In this document: one piece after another, positions 45,154 through 53,626 of the stretch
Layout: the number at the start of each line of letters is the position of its first letter
How positions within the stretch are numbered: position 1 is the stretch's first letter
Assembly: GCF_002242805.1 (NCBI RefSeq)
Contig: NZ_MCGQ01000008.1
Location: 1-64,000, forward strand
Origin: Streptomyces diastatochromogenes
Lineage (GTDB): Bacteria > Actinomycetota > Actinomycetes > Streptomycetales > Streptomycetaceae
Direction of reading: 5' to 3'
Length of the DNA: 64,000 bases
Notes under the pieces: model-generated
Database searches by the model: none
Told to the model about the DNA's origin: nothing
Seen by the model: the letters and a program-made list of their open reading frames with translations, nothing else
Position numbers and translations under genes: made by a program

Positions 45154-45842
45154 GCTGGTGCCTCCATGGCCACCCGCAGCGCGGCGATGCCCCGCGAGCC
45201 GTACGCCTTCACCGAGCCCAGCGAGATGCCGAGCGCCTCGGCGACCTGGGCCTCGGTCATGTCCGCGAAGTAGCGCAGGACGAGGACCTCGCGCTGGCGG
45301 CGCTGCAGGCCCTTCATCGCCTTGATGAGGTCGCGCCGCTCCAGCGAGTCGTAGGCGCCCTCCTCCGCGCTCGCCATGTCCGGCATCGGCTTGGAGAGGA
45401 GCTTCAGGCCGAGGATGCGCCGACGCAGTGTGGAGCGGGAGAGGTTGACGACCGTCTGGCGCAGGTAGGCGAGGGTCTTCTCGGGGTCGCGGACGCGCTT
45501 GCGGGCCGAGTGGACGCGGATGAAGGCTTCCTGGACGACGTCCTCGCAGGAGGCGGTGTCGTCGAGGAGGAGCGCGGCGAGGCCGAGCAGCGAGCGGTAG
45601 TGCGCCCGGTAGGTCTCGGTGAGATGGTCGACGGTCGTACCGGCGACCTCGGTGTCCGCCGTGGCGGCGGTGACCGCGGTGTCGTCGGAGCCGTCGCGCT
45701 GACTGGGTATGCGGGCGGGCCGCGCTGCGGGCATGGGCGCGATCACCGGCATGCCGCCGGGAATGCGCGGCCGGAGTGCCGCGCGGGGCGGCCGGAGCGC
45801 CGCGGTGCCGCGGGCCGCACTGAGTTCGAGTACCTCTGCCAC
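45150..45842 (-). CDS. ECF RNA polymerase sigma factor, SigE family
   Basis: A 230-residue extracytoplasmic-function sigma factor. An unusual 65-residue N-terminal extension precedes region 2 (LTETYRAHYRSLLGLAALLLDDTASCEDVVQEAFIRVH, read in parts, about 77-115) and region 4 (RQREVLVLRYFADMTEAQVAEALGISLGSVK, about 180-215). The GTG 45840-45842 start has no strong ribosome site nearby. The gene is coupled to the His-rich membrane protein. Upstream lie three 22-bp-spaced repeats. Confidence 0.88.
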   Translation of the reverse strand: MAEVLELSAARGTAALRPPRAALRPRIPGGMPVIAPMPAARPARIPSQRDGSDDTAVTAATADTEVAGTTVDHLTETYRAHYRSLLGLAALLLDDTASCEDVVQEAFIRVHSARKRVRDPEKTLAYLRQTVVNLSRSTLRRRILGLKLLSKPMPDMASAEEGAYDSLERRDLIKAMKGLQRRQREVLVLRYFADMTEAQVAEALGISLGSVKAYGSRGIAALRVAMEAPA

Positions 45843-45962
45843 GCCTGTTGGACACGTCTCCCCCCGCCAGGGTTGTACGTGCCGGGCGTCACATGTCCGA
45901 CAACCGACGGTGCCTGAACTGCCGCCATGCGTCCCGCTCTTCCCTTATATCCCATTTGAACG

Positions 45963-46019
45963 GGCGTCCCCACGCCCCGATCACGGCGTCCCCACGCCAG
46001 GATCCTCACGTCCCACGCC
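45963..46019. promoter_or_regulatory. Three direct repeats upstream of the sigma factor
   Basis: GGCGTCCCCACGCC occurs perfectly at 45963-45976 and 45985-45998, and a one-base-shorter version (CACGTCCCACGCC) ends at 46019. Spacing is 22 and 21 bp, two helical turns. Each copy is itself an inverted repeat (GGCGT...ACGCC). The set lies 121-177 bp upstream of the sigma start. Confidence 0.5.
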
Positions 46020-46042
46020 CCGCAAGGGTGACCGCAAAGACG

Positions 46043-46078
46043 CTCCCCGCCCCTCGCGTGGTTGCGAGGAACGGGGAG
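46043..46078 (-). terminator. Terminator of the lysC-asd operon
   Basis: CTCCCCG and CCTCGC pair with GCGAGG and CGGGGAG around a 6-base loop with a 2x2 internal loop. On the minus strand it follows asd by about 90 bp and is followed by a short T-rich run (CGTCTTTGC). Confidence 0.65.
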
Positions 46079-46164
46079 GAAAATCCTCTGTCGCCGTGGA
46101 GCGCGGTTCAAGTGGTTTGGACCATGCTCCCGGCCACATTTCTTACTTGGATCCTACAAACATT

Positions 46165-47238
46165 TTATCCGCGGGTGGATACCTCGCCCCTGAATTCCGC
46201 GGCGACCAGCTCGGCGATCTGCGCGGTGTTGAGCGCGGCGCCCTTGCGCAGGTTGTCGCCGCAGACGAAGAGTTCGAGCGCGGTCGGGTCGTCCAGGGCC
46301 CGCCGTACCCGCCCGACCCAGGTCGGATCGGTGCCCACCACGTCGGCGGGGGTGGGGAACTCACCGGCGGCGGGGTCGTCGCAGAGCACGACGCCGGGCG
46401 CGGTGGCGAGGATCTCGCGGGCGCCGTCGACGGTCACCTCGCCCTGGAAGCGGGCGTGGACGGTGAGCGAGTGCGTGGTGATCACCGGCACCCGGACACA
46501 GGTCACGGCGACCGGCAGCTTCGGCAGTCCGAGGATCTTGCGGGACTCGTCCCGCACCTTCATCTCCTCCGACGACCAGCCGTCCTCCCGCAGCGACCCG
46601 GCCCACGGGACGACGTTCAGCACGACCGGCTCCGGGAAGGGCCCGGTGTCGTCCCCGACGGCCCGCCGTACGTCACCGGGCTTGGTCCCCAGCTCGGTCC
46701 CGGCGACCAGGGACAGCTGGGCCCGCAGCGTCTCGACGCCGGCCCGGCCCGCCCCGCTCACCGCCTGGTACGACGACACCACCAGCTCGCGCAGCCCGAA
46801 CTCGGCGTGCAGCGCGCCCAGGGCGACGATCATCGACAGGGTCGTGCAGTTGGGGTTGGCGACGATCCCGCGCGGCCGGCTGCGCACCGCGTGCGGATTG
46901 ACCTCGGGTACGACGAGGGGCACGTCCGGGTCCATCCGGAAGGCGCCCGAGTTGTCGACGACGACCGCACCGCGCGCGGCGGCGATCGGCGCCCACTCGG
47001 CGGAGACCTCGTCGGGCACGTCGAACATGGCGATGTCGACGCCGTCGAAGGCGTCCTCCGTCAGGGCCACGACCTCGACCTCCTCCCCGCGCACGGCCAG
47101 CTTGCGGCCGGCCGAGCGCCGGGAGGCGATCAGACGGATCTCGCCCCAGACGTCCGCGCGCTGGGACAGGATCTGGAGCATGACCGCGCCGACGGCTCCG
47201 GTCGCTCCCACGACCGCGAGCGTCGGCTTGCCCGTCAT
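46165..47238 (-). CDS. asd: Aspartate-semialdehyde dehydrogenase
   Basis: A 357-residue enzyme that reduces aspartyl phosphate to aspartate semialdehyde for lysine, threonine, methionine and diaminopimelate synthesis. It has NADP-binding [32 protein letters not shown], the active-site Cys in NPNCTTLSM and [10 protein letters not shown]. The catalytic His is in [13 protein letters not shown]. The ATG overlaps the lysC stop as ATGA. Confidence 0.97.
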   Translation of the reverse strand: MTGKPTLAVVGATGAVGAVMLQILSQRADVWGEIRLIASRRSAGRKLAVRGEEVEVVALTEDAFDGVDIAMFDVPDEVSAEWAPIAAARGAVVVDNSGAFRMDPDVPLVVPEVNPHAVRSRPRGIVANPNCTTLSMIVALGALHAEFGLRELVVSSYQAVSGAGRAGVETLRAQLSLVAGTELGTKPGDVRRAVGDDTGPFPEPVVLNVVPWAGSLREDGWSSEEMKVRDESRKILGLPKLPVAVTCVRVPVITTHSLTVHARFQGEVTVDGAREILATAPGVVLCDDPAAGEFPTPADVVGTDPTWVGRVRRALDDPTALELFVCGDNLRKGAALNTAQIAELVAAEFRGEVSTRG

Positions 47239-47756
47239 CGGCCGGTGCCTCCGTAGACGACGGCCTCGTCGGTGTCGGAGTCGAGCCCGAAGGCGGTGTG
47301 CACGGCGCGCACGGCCTCCGGCACGTCGTCGGCACGGGTGACGACCGAGATGCGGATCTCGGAGGTCGAGATCAGCTCGATGTTCACGCCCGCGTTGCTC
47401 AGCGCCTCGAAGAAGGAGGCGGTGACGCCCGGGTTGGTCTTCATGCCGGCGCCGACGAGGGAGATCTTGCCGATCTGGTCGTCGTAGCGCAGCGAGTCGA
47501 AGCCGATGCCGTGCTTGTTCCGCTCCAGCGCGTCGATGGCCTTGCGGCCCTCGGTCTTCGGCAGCGTGAAGGAGATGTCGGTCAGCCCCGTGGAGGCCGC
47601 CGACACGTTCTGCACGACCATGTCGATGTTGATCTCGGCATCGGCGATGGTCCGGAAGATCGCGGCGGCCTCACCCGGCTTGTCCGGCACGCCGACGACC
47701 GTGATCTTGGCCTCGGAGGTGTCGTGCGCGACACCGGAGATGATGGCCTGCTCCAC
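47235..47756 (-). other. lysC: Possible internal start giving the LysC beta subunit
   Basis: In Corynebacterium the beta subunit begins just before the first ACT domain. The matching place here is GTG 47754-47756 ([20 protein letters not shown]), preceded by TTGGGGACATCAAG, a usable ribosome site. It would give a 173-residue in-frame protein. Confidence 0.5.
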
Positions 47757-48506
47757 CTTGATGTCCCCAATCGGCTCACTGCTGACCCACGTGCCCTGCA
47801 GTCCGCTGAAGCTGGACCGGACGTGGATCGGGATGTTGTAGCGGCGGGCGTACTCCACACAGCGGTGGAGCAGCACCTTGGAGCCAGAGGCCGCGAGCTC
47901 CAGCATGTCCTCGAAGGAGATCCAGTCGATCTTCTTCGCCTTCTTCACCACACGCGGGTCGGCGGTGAACACGCCGTCGACGTCGGTGTAGATCTCGCAG
48001 ACCTCGGCGTCGAGCGCGGCGGCCAGCGCCACGGCCGTGGTGTCGGAGCCACCGCGCCCCAGCGTGGTGATGTCCTTCTTGTCCTGGCTGACGCCCTGGA
48101 ACCCGGCGACGATCGCGATGTTGCCCTTGTCCAGGGACTCGCGGATCCGGCCCGGCGTGACGTCGATGATCCGGGCTTTGTTGTGGACCGAGTCGGTGAT
48201 GACGCCTGCCTGGCTGCCGGTGAACGACTGCGCCTCGTGGCCCAGGTTTTTGATCGCCATGGCCAGCAGGGCCATGGAGATCCGCTCTCCGGCGGTCAGC
48301 AGCATGTCGAACTCCCGGCCGGCAGGCATCGGCGAAACCTGCTCGGCGAGATCGATCAGCTCGTCCGTCGTGTCGCCCATCGCGGAAACGACGACAACCA
48401 CCTGGTTGCCGTTCTTCTTCGCTTCCACGATCCGCTTGGCGACGCGCTTGATGCCTTCGGCATCGGCTACGGAGGAACCTCCGTACTTCTGCACGACAAG
48501 GCCCAC
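47235..48506 (-). CDS. lysC: Aspartate kinase, lysine-sensitive
   Basis: A 423-residue enzyme that phosphorylates aspartate, the committed step of the aspartate family. The kinase domain has [62 protein letters not shown] and [15 protein letters not shown]. Two ACT domains follow (about 265-340 and 345-423) that bind Lys/Thr for feedback inhibition. GTG 48504-48506 follows GAGGAGCG. In corynebacteria the same gene also yields a short regulatory subunit. asd is coupled downstream. No lysine riboswitch was seen in the 208-bp leader region. Confidence 0.97.
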   Translation of the reverse strand: MGLVVQKYGGSSVADAEGIKRVAKRIVEAKKNGNQVVVVVSAMGDTTDELIDLAEQVSPMPAGREFDMLLTAGERISMALLAMAIKNLGHEAQSFTGSQAGVITDSVHNKARIIDVTPGRIRESLDKGNIAIVAGFQGVSQDKKDITTLGRGGSDTTAVALAAALDAEVCEIYTDVDGVFTADPRVVKKAKKIDWISFEDMLELAASGSKVLLHRCVEYARRYNIPIHVRSSFSGLQGTWVSSEPIGDIKVEQAIISGVAHDTSEAKITVVGVPDKPGEAAAIFRTIADAEINIDMVVQNVSAASTGLTDISFTLPKTEGRKAIDALERNKHGIGFDSLRYDDQIGKISLVGAGMKTNPGVTASFFEALSNAGVNIELISTSEIRISVVTRADDVPEAVRAVHTAFGLDSDTDEAVVYGGTGR

Positions 48507-48667
48507 GTGCGCTCCTCGCTCGGTTCGTTTGTGTCGGCTCAGTCTAACGAGCGTCCGAAATCCACCCCCCTGCTCCCGCATGGTGAGACATCGGGCGATG
48601 GGAGGTCGACGCGCTCGCGACCGGAACCTGCCCAGCGCACGGCACGGCACGCGAAACGTGCCCCGGC

Positions 48668-48685
48668 TCACAGTGGATCCTGTGA
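48668..48685. promoter_or_regulatory. Inverted repeat TCACAG-N6-CTGTGA
   Basis: Perfect 6-bp arms around TGGATC, about 30 bp upstream of the response regulator gene and 160 bp upstream of lysC. It sits where an autoregulatory operator could lie. Confidence 0.35.
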
Positions 48686-48714
48686 ATTAAGTTTCAAGCA
48701 CTAGGGTGCGGGGC

Positions 48715-49401
48715 GTGCGCGTACTTCTGGTGGAAGACGACGAACCGGTGGCCGAGTCGCTGCGGCGCGGCCTGAAGCGGTACGGCTTCGAGGTGGAGTG
48801 GGTGACCACGGGCGCGGCCGCACTGGCCCACTCGGGCCCCTACGACGTCGTACTCCTCGATCTCGGGCTCCCCGACACCGACGGCCTGGACGTGTGCAAG
48901 GCACTGCGGGCCCGCGGGGACGTGCCGATCATCGTGATCAGCGCGCGCAGCGACGAGACGGACCGGGTGGTCGGGCTGGAGCTGGGGGCCGACGACTACG
49001 TCTCCAAGCCCTTCGGGGTCCGCGAGGTCATCGCCCGCATACGGGCGGTGATGCGCCGCGTCCAGCCCCGCACGGAGGCCGCGGCCGGACCCGACCGCTA
49101 CGGCCCCCGCCTCACGGTCGACCGCAAGGCGGCCCGCGTCCACCTGGACGGCGTGGAGGTCGCCGTGGCTCCCAAGGAGTACGACCTGCTCTCCTTCCTC
49201 ACCGAGGAGCCGGGCGCGCTGATGTCGCGGGAGCAGATCATGGAGGCGGTCTGGGACGCGAACTGGTTCGGCCCGACCAAGACCCTGGACGTGCATGTGG
49301 CCGCCCTGCGCCGGAAACTCGCCGGGGCGATCACGATCGAGGCGGTACGCGGGGTGGGCTTCCGGCTGCTCGTGCATGAGGACTCCGGCGGCTCGGCGTG
49401 A
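48715..49401 (+). CDS. OmpR-family response regulator
   Basis: A 228-residue response regulator. The receiver domain has VLLVEDDEPVAE, phosphorylated Asp49 (VVLLDLGLPDTDGLDVCK), SARSDE and YVSKPFGVREV. The C-terminal winged helix has LDGVEVAVAPKEYDLLSFLTEEPGALMSREQIMEAVW and TLDVHVAALRRKL. GTG 48715 is used; GTG 48706, three codons upstream, is the other choice. Its stop overlaps the kinase start as GTGA. Target genes are unknown, though 11-bp repeats lie near 51312. Confidence 0.92.
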   Translation: MRVLLVEDDEPVAESLRRGLKRYGFEVEWVTTGAAALAHSGPYDVVLLDLGLPDTDGLDVCKALRARGDVPIIVISARSDETDRVVGLELGADDYVSKPFGVREVIARIRAVMRRVQPRTEAAAGPDRYGPRLTVDRKAARVHLDGVEVAVAPKEYDLLSFLTEEPGALMSREQIMEAVWDANWFGPTKTLDVHVAALRRKLAGAITIEAVRGVGFRLLVHEDSGGSA

Positions 49402-50768
49402 TCCGCCAGCTCGTCTGGAGCTACATCCTGCTGGTGGCGGTCGCGATCGGCCTGTTCACCGTGCCGGTGGCGTTCACGCTCACCGCGCAACTGCGGGGCG
49501 ACACCGAGCAGTCCGTGCGGCGCGAGGCGACCACCATGGCGCTGCTGCTGGCCAACGGCGACCCGGCCTCCTGCCGCGCCCTGGCCGAGCTGGGCCGGGC
49601 GTACGCCGAAGAGATGCACGACGAGGTCCAGGCCACGTCGACGGCGGCCTGCACCACCCCGCACCCCCGCCCCCGCCCCCGGCAGGACACGGCCCTGACG
49701 CATGCGCTGGTCAACGGCAGGTCCACCACCGACTGGGGCTCGAACTTCATCTGGGGCCCCCGGCTGGTGGTCACGGTCCCGGCGAAGGACGGCGACCGGG
49801 TGGTGGGCGCCGTACGCATCGTCTACTCCACCGGCAGCCTCACCCACAGGCTGTGGATCATCTGGGGCTTCCGGGCGACGCTGGCCGTCGCCGTCCTGGC
49901 CGTGGCGGCCCTGATCGGCGCGATCGTGGCCCGCCGCCTCACCCGCCCCCTGCGCCAGCTCAACGACATGGCGAGCAGGTTCAGCGACGGCGACCTCACG
50001 GCCCGCTCCCCGGTCACCGGCCCGCCGGAGACACAGACCCTGGCCCGCACCCTCAACCAGGGCGCCGAACGCCTGGACACGCTGGTGGCGTCCCAGCGCA
50101 TCTTCGTCGCGGACGCCTCCCACCAACTCCGCACCCCCCTCACGGCACTCCGCCTGTCCCTGGACAACATCGCCGACGGTGTGGACGACGAATTCGTCCG
50201 GGAGGACGTGGAGCAGGCGACGGCCGAGGTGGTCCGGATGAGCCGCCTGGTCAACGGCCTGCTGGTGCTGGCCCGCGCCGAGGCGAAGGTCACGGCGGCC
50301 GAACCGCTCCCCCTCGGGGACATCGTGCGCGAACGCCTCTCGGTGTGGAGACCGGCCGCCGACGAGCGCGGAGTCCACATCGCGCTCAGGGGGAGTGCCG
50401 ACGGCCGGCCGACTGTGCTGGCCAGCCCGGGTCATCTGGACCAGGTACTGGACAACGTGCTCTCGAACGCCCTGGAGGTCTCACCCGACAGCGGCACGAT
50501 CACGGTGCGGGTGGAGTCCGGCCCCGACGAGGTGACCCTCTCCGTCCTGGACGAGGGCCCCGGCATGACCGACGCCGAGAAGTCCCGCGCCTTCGACCGC
50601 TTCTGGCGCGGCCAGGGCCTGACCGGGCGCTCGGGTTCAGGCCTGGGCCTGGCCGTCGTACGACAACTCGTGACGGACGACGGCGGCACGGTGACCCTGC
50701 GGGACGCCCAGGGCGGCGGCCTGTGCGTGTCGATCACCCTTCGGGCATCACCGAGGAGTGGTGGTTGA
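49398..50768 (+). CDS. Sensor histidine kinase of the adjacent regulator
   Basis: A 456-residue membrane kinase. Two membrane helices (about 8-30 and 155-178) enclose an extracellular sensor loop with a Cys pair (ASCRAL...STAACTT) and a His/Arg/Pro stretch. HAMP follows (ARRLTRPLRQLNDMASRF), then the H box (VADASHQLRTPLTALRLSL), N box (QVLDNVLSNALEV), G1 (VLDEGPGM), F (AFDRFWRG) and G2 (GSGLGLAVVRQL). All catalytic boxes are intact. Its 3' end overlaps the convergent SgcJ-like gene by 35 bp. The signal is unknown. Confidence 0.93.
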   Translation: MIRQLVWSYILLVAVAIGLFTVPVAFTLTAQLRGDTEQSVRREATTMALLLANGDPASCRALAELGRAYAEEMHDEVQATSTAACTTPHPRPRPRQDTALTHALVNGRSTTDWGSNFIWGPRLVVTVPAKDGDRVVGAVRIVYSTGSLTHRLWIIWGFRATLAVAVLAVAALIGAIVARRLTRPLRQLNDMASRFSDGDLTARSPVTGPPETQTLARTLNQGAERLDTLVASQRIFVADASHQLRTPLTALRLSLDNIADGVDDEFVREDVEQATAEVVRMSRLVNGLLVLARAEAKVTAAEPLPLGDIVRERLSVWRPAADERGVHIALRGSADGRPTVLASPGHLDQVLDNVLSNALEVSPDSGTITVRVESGPDEVTLSVLDEGPGMTDAEKSRAFDRFWRGQGLTGRSGSGLGLAVVRQLVTDDGGTVTLRDAQGGGLCVSITLRASPRSGG

Positions 50769-51240
50769 CGATGAGCCACTGCCCGCCGCGCTTCTCGTAC
50801 TCGTAGCTGTAACGGGCCTCCACGACCCGCTTCTTGCCGGTCTTGGGGTCGGTCAGGGTGAACTGATAGATCCCGGTGTCGATGGCGGAGTTCCGGTCGA
50901 GCACGTTCACGATCGTCCGGACCTTCTTGCCCACCGGCTTGTTCGCCAGGAAGTGCTCGAAGTAGTCGACGATCTGGGCGTGGTCGGTACGGATCTTGTT
51001 GGAAACAGTGGGCAGCAGAACGGCATCGTCGGCGTACAGCTTCGCCACCTTCTCCGGGTCGCCGGTCTGCAGCGCGGCGTTCCACCGGTCGAAGAGCGAG
51101 GCGACCTGGGCCTTGCTGGGCTTCGCCTCGGGCCGCGGCCCGGCCGCGCTGACACCGGCGGTGACGGAAGCGGCGGTGACCAGGGCGGCGCCGGTGACGA
51201 CGGCGGCACGTATACGGGTCTTACTGCTCTTGCTGTTCAT
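50734..51240 (-). CDS. Exported SgcJ/EcaC-type SnoaL-like protein
   Basis: A 168-residue protein of the SgcJ/EcaC family (NTF2/SnoaL fold). The N-terminal 33 residues are a signal peptide (RIRAAVVTGAALVTAASVTAGVSAAG). The domain motif is AQVASLFDRWNAALQTGDPEKVAKLYADDAVLLPTVSN, ending GQWLIVNHHSSVMPEG. Members bind small hydrophobic ligands or bind calmodulin-kinase-like partners; the function here is unknown. Start ATG 51238-51240. The 3' end runs 35 bp into the kinase gene on the other strand. Confidence 0.85.
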   Translation of the reverse strand: MNSKSSKTRIRAAVVTGAALVTAASVTAGVSAAGPRPEAKPSKAQVASLFDRWNAALQTGDPEKVAKLYADDAVLLPTVSNKIRTDHAQIVDYFEHFLANKPVGKKVRTIVNVLDRNSAIDTGIYQFTLTDPKTGKKRVVEARYSYEYEKRGGQWLIVNHHSSVMPEG

Positions 51241-51311
51241 CGCTGACTCCAGTGCGAGGTCGCCTTGTTCGAGGTGCCTCCAGCCTCGCTTCGCACCGGT
51301 TAGGACCCGTC

Positions 51312-51332
51312 CAGCGGACGTACAGCGGACGT
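51312..51332. promoter_or_regulatory. 11-bp-spaced direct repeats CAGCGGACGT
   Basis: CAGCGGACGT occurs at 51312-51321 and 51323-51332, one helical turn apart, 72-92 bp upstream of the SgcJ-like start. This spacing is typical of tandem sites for OmpR-type regulators, one of which is encoded next door. Confidence 0.35.
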
Positions 51333-51351
51333 CCAGCACTTCGCCAATCTC

Positions 51352-51534
51352 TCAGCCGACGACCCTTCTCCCCTTCACCAGACCGACCCCCGCCCCGACC
51401 GACACGACACCCATCCCGACAGCGGTCGCCACCCCCTGCGCCCCGTCGACCACAAAAGGCGCGGCAACAGCGACGACGGCATTGAAAAGAAACAGAAACC
51501 ACAGAACGGGCTTGGAATTGAGCAGCGACTTCAT
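51352..51534 (-). CDS. Small two-helix membrane protein
   Basis: A 60-residue protein starting MKSLLNSKPVLWFLFLFNAV and containing a second hydrophobic, Gly/Val-rich segment (GVATAVGMGVVSVGAGVGLV). ATG 51532-51534 follows GAGGGAAATTA. It resembles small unassigned Streptomyces membrane proteins. A 12-bp gap-free palindrome-like stretch (GAGATCTGCGAGATC-type) lies just upstream around 51560-51580. Confidence 0.6.
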   Translation of the reverse strand: MKSLLNSKPVLWFLFLFNAVVAVAAPFVVDGAQGVATAVGMGVVSVGAGVGLVKGRRVVG

Positions 51535-51663
51535 TAATTTCCCTCGTTTCACGTCTCGTTGATCTCGCAGATCTCGCTGACCTGACGAGATCAACGATCC
51601 CGGCTCACGAATCTCGAAACGAGGGAGCGCACTCCCGGAACAGGGGTGTAGGCGGCTACACCG

Positions 51664-52830
51664 CTACTCGGCGAACGGGGTGAAGTGGGCCGGCGGATGG
51701 TCGATCGGGAGGTCAGGGCGCCAGGCGGTGAGGATCTGGGCGCTGCATTCGAAGAGGTTCGGTGGCAGCGCGTCCAGGGGCCACCAACGCCAGTCGCCGA
51801 CGCTTTCGTCCGGCTGGTCGGCCGGTTCGCCGCGCCAGGCGGTGACCAGCGCGCCGAAGGTAATCCGGACGACCCCGTCGACCTGGTCGACCAGCGTCCC
51901 CAGGAGCCGAACATCGGACGGATCGGCCAACAGCCCGGTCTCCTCGGCGAGTTCGCGGACCACGGTCTCCTCCAGCGACTCACCCGGCTCCACGGTCCCG
52001 CCGGGCAACTCGGTCGTCCCCCGCCGGTGCCGGCCCAGCAGCAGGCCACGGGGTCCGAGCAGTACGGCGCCGACCCCGGCGGCCGCGTGGGCCACCGGCG
52101 GCTTGGCGGTGCGCGGACGGGCGGTGACACGGGCGGGCCGACGAACCTGGAAGAGCCGGTAGGACGCGTGGTTGCCCTCCTCCGGAGCGTCGAGGACGGC
52201 GACGTCCTCCACCCGCAGCCCGTACTGCACGAGCAGGTCCTCCCAGAGTTCCGGGGTGAGCACCCACATCTGCCCGGTCAGCTCTCCGCCACCGGCCAGC
52301 CGCAGGATCTCGGGCCGGGGGGCAACGGCCGAATCAGGGCCGCTGCCCTGGGAGTTGGTGTGCAGCACGGTGAAGCACAGCCGGCCCCCCGGCTTGAGGG
52401 CCGCGGCCAGGGCGGGCAGCAGCCGGTGGGGGTCGAGGAAGTGGAGGGTGCTGAGTGAGTAGATGACGTCGTACGGCGCCGCCGTGCGCAGGTGCTCGAC
52501 GCCGTCCGCGTGGACCAGCCGGAGTCCGGGCAGATCCGGGTAGCGGGCGCGGGCCCGCTCGAGCTGGCTGGCCGAGGCGTCGACCGCGTCGAGCAACGCC
52601 CCGTAGGTGCGCACGAGATGTGCGGCATGCCGGGCCGGACCGCAGCCGAGGTCCAGCACACGCCGTCCCGCCAGATCCCCGAGCACCTCGTCTCCCGGCC
52701 CGGTTCCTCCGGGGCCCCAGTCGATCCCGTCCAGCTCGGGCAGGGGTGTGCCGCGCCGGATGTGATGAGTCCCGTAGGAGTGCCAGATCCCGGCGTTGAT
52801 CTCTTCGGCGTTGATCTCTTCGGCGTTCAC
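51664..52830 (-). CDS. SAM methyltransferase-Nudix hydrolase fusion
   Basis: A 388-residue fusion. Residues about 45-235 are a class I methyltransferase ([49 protein letters not shown]). Residues about 250-385 are a Nudix hydrolase with an intact box ([24 protein letters not shown]). Methyltransferase and Nudix are usually separate genes; a fusion suggests linked handling of a nucleotide-like or toxic metabolite. The GTG 52830 start is followed by a repeated NAEEI segment. Substrates are unknown. Confidence 0.88.
   Translation of the reverse strand: MNAEEINAEEINAGIWHSYGTHHIRRGTPLPELDGIDWGPGGTGPGDEVLGDLAGRRVLDLGCGPARHAAHLVRTYGALLDAVDASASQLERARARYPDLPGLRLVHADGVEHLRTAAPYDVIYSLSTLHFLDPHRLLPALAAALKPGGRLCFTVLHTNSQGSGPDSAVAPRPEILRLAGGGELTGQMWVLTPELWEDLLVQYGLRVEDVAVLDAPEEGNHASYRLFQVRRPARVTARPRTAKPPVAHAAAGVGAVLLGPRGLLLGRHRRGTTELPGGTVEPGESLEETVVRELAEETGLLADPSDVRLLGTLVDQVDGVVRITFGALVTAWRGEPADQPDESVGDWRWWPLDALPPNLFECSAQILTAWRPDLPIDHPPAHFTPFAE
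52791..52827. repeat. 15-bp tandem repeat in the methyltransferase N-terminus
   Basis: CGGCGTTGATCTCTT is repeated 2.5 times. As 15 bp is five codons (NAEEI), copy-number change stays in frame and only alters the N-terminal tail. Confidence 0.85.
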
Positions 52831-52839
52831 CGCCCGAAG

Positions 52840-53520
52840 CTACCCCGCCTCATCCACGCACAGCCCCGACTCACGAAGTGCCGTCTCCAGCAGCGCCCCG
52901 GCTGCCCAGCGCATGGTCTCCTTCGCCTCCTCGGGGTCGAGGCCGCTGGCGTCGCGGGTGGTGATGAGGGCCTCGACGCCGTAGACGAGCATGAGCGCCA
53001 TGGTCAGGCGGCGGTGTTCGGCGGGTGGGAGGGTGTCGGCGAGGGGTTCCAGGGCGGTGCGGGTCAGGTCCAGGCGGGTGCGGTTGCGGATGGGGATCTC
53101 GTCGCCCTGCTCGCCGCCCTTCTGGGCCTGCTGGAACCAGCGCTCCATCGAGGCCCGCAGCAGTGCCCGCCACATGGCCTCGTCCCCGAACTGCATGTCC
53201 GCGACCCGGGAGACGAGCGTGTCGAGCCGCTGCGCCGGGTCGGACGGCAGGTCGGCCAGGACATCCGGGGTGCGCAGCAGGGTCTGGGCCTCCTGCAGCA
53301 GTTCGGGCGGGCTGGAGAAGTACCGGTACGCCGTGGCCGTGGACACCTGTGCCGCCTCCGCGGCGTCGGCGATGGTGACCGTCCGCCCCTCGCGGAGCAG
53401 CGTGACGGCGGCGTCGATGAGGGCGCGCCGGGTGCGCAGCTTCTGATTCCGCCGCCCGTCACCCACACCTCGCGCGCCTTCTCTCACGCCCTCCGTGCTC
53501 CGCGCGCCCCCGCCACTCAT
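52840..53520 (-). CDS. TetR-family repressor
   Basis: A 226-residue repressor. The N-terminal HTH is RRALIDAAVTLLREGRTVTIADAAEAAQVSTATAYRYFSS (read in parts, about 29-70), followed by a helical ligand domain. ATG 53518-53520 is preceded by AAGAGGAGA. It is transcribed away from a SnoaL-like gene; a palindrome in the shared 106-bp region is its likely operator. It lies 9 bp upstream of the methyltransferase-Nudix gene and may form an operon with it. Confidence 0.9.
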   Translation of the reverse strand: MSGGGARSTEGVREGARGVGDGRRNQKLRTRRALIDAAVTLLREGRTVTIADAAEAAQVSTATAYRYFSSPPELLQEAQTLLRTPDVLADLPSDPAQRLDTLVSRVADMQFGDEAMWRALLRASMERWFQQAQKGGEQGDEIPIRNRTRLDLTRTALEPLADTLPPAEHRRLTMALMLVYGVEALITTRDASGLDPEEAKETMRWAAGALLETALRESGLCVDEAG

Positions 53521-53532
53521 GAGAGTCTCCTC

Positions 53533-53561
53533 TTGTCGTGAGAATTCCTTCTCATTACGAT
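53533..53561 (+). promoter_or_regulatory. Promoter with TetR operator in the spacer
   Basis: TTGTCG (53533-53538) and TACGAT (53556-53561) are 17 bp apart. The spacer holds a perfect palindrome, TGAGAA-TTCC-TTCTCA (53539-53554). A repressor bound there would block this promoter, which faces the SnoaL-like gene, and could also limit tetR itself. Confidence 0.6.
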
Positions 53562-53626
53562 ACCAATGTCTCACTACGGGGGCCGCGGCTCGTCCGGGCG
53601 CGCGGCGCGAGAAGAGAGGGGACTCC

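Larger units (their letters stand above)
45843..46164. other. 322-bp intergenic region between sigma factor and asd
   Basis: This stretch holds no gene. It contains three direct repeats (45963-46019) that may control the sigma gene and a terminator hairpin (46043-46078) for the lysC-asd operon. The 60 bp next to asd are unusually AT-rich for this genome (TACAAACATTTTAT). Confidence 0.7.

Noticed and set aside
48507..48714. A lysine riboswitch upstream of lysC
   Set aside because: No conserved lysine-box elements were seen, and 208 bp are shared with a divergent gene.
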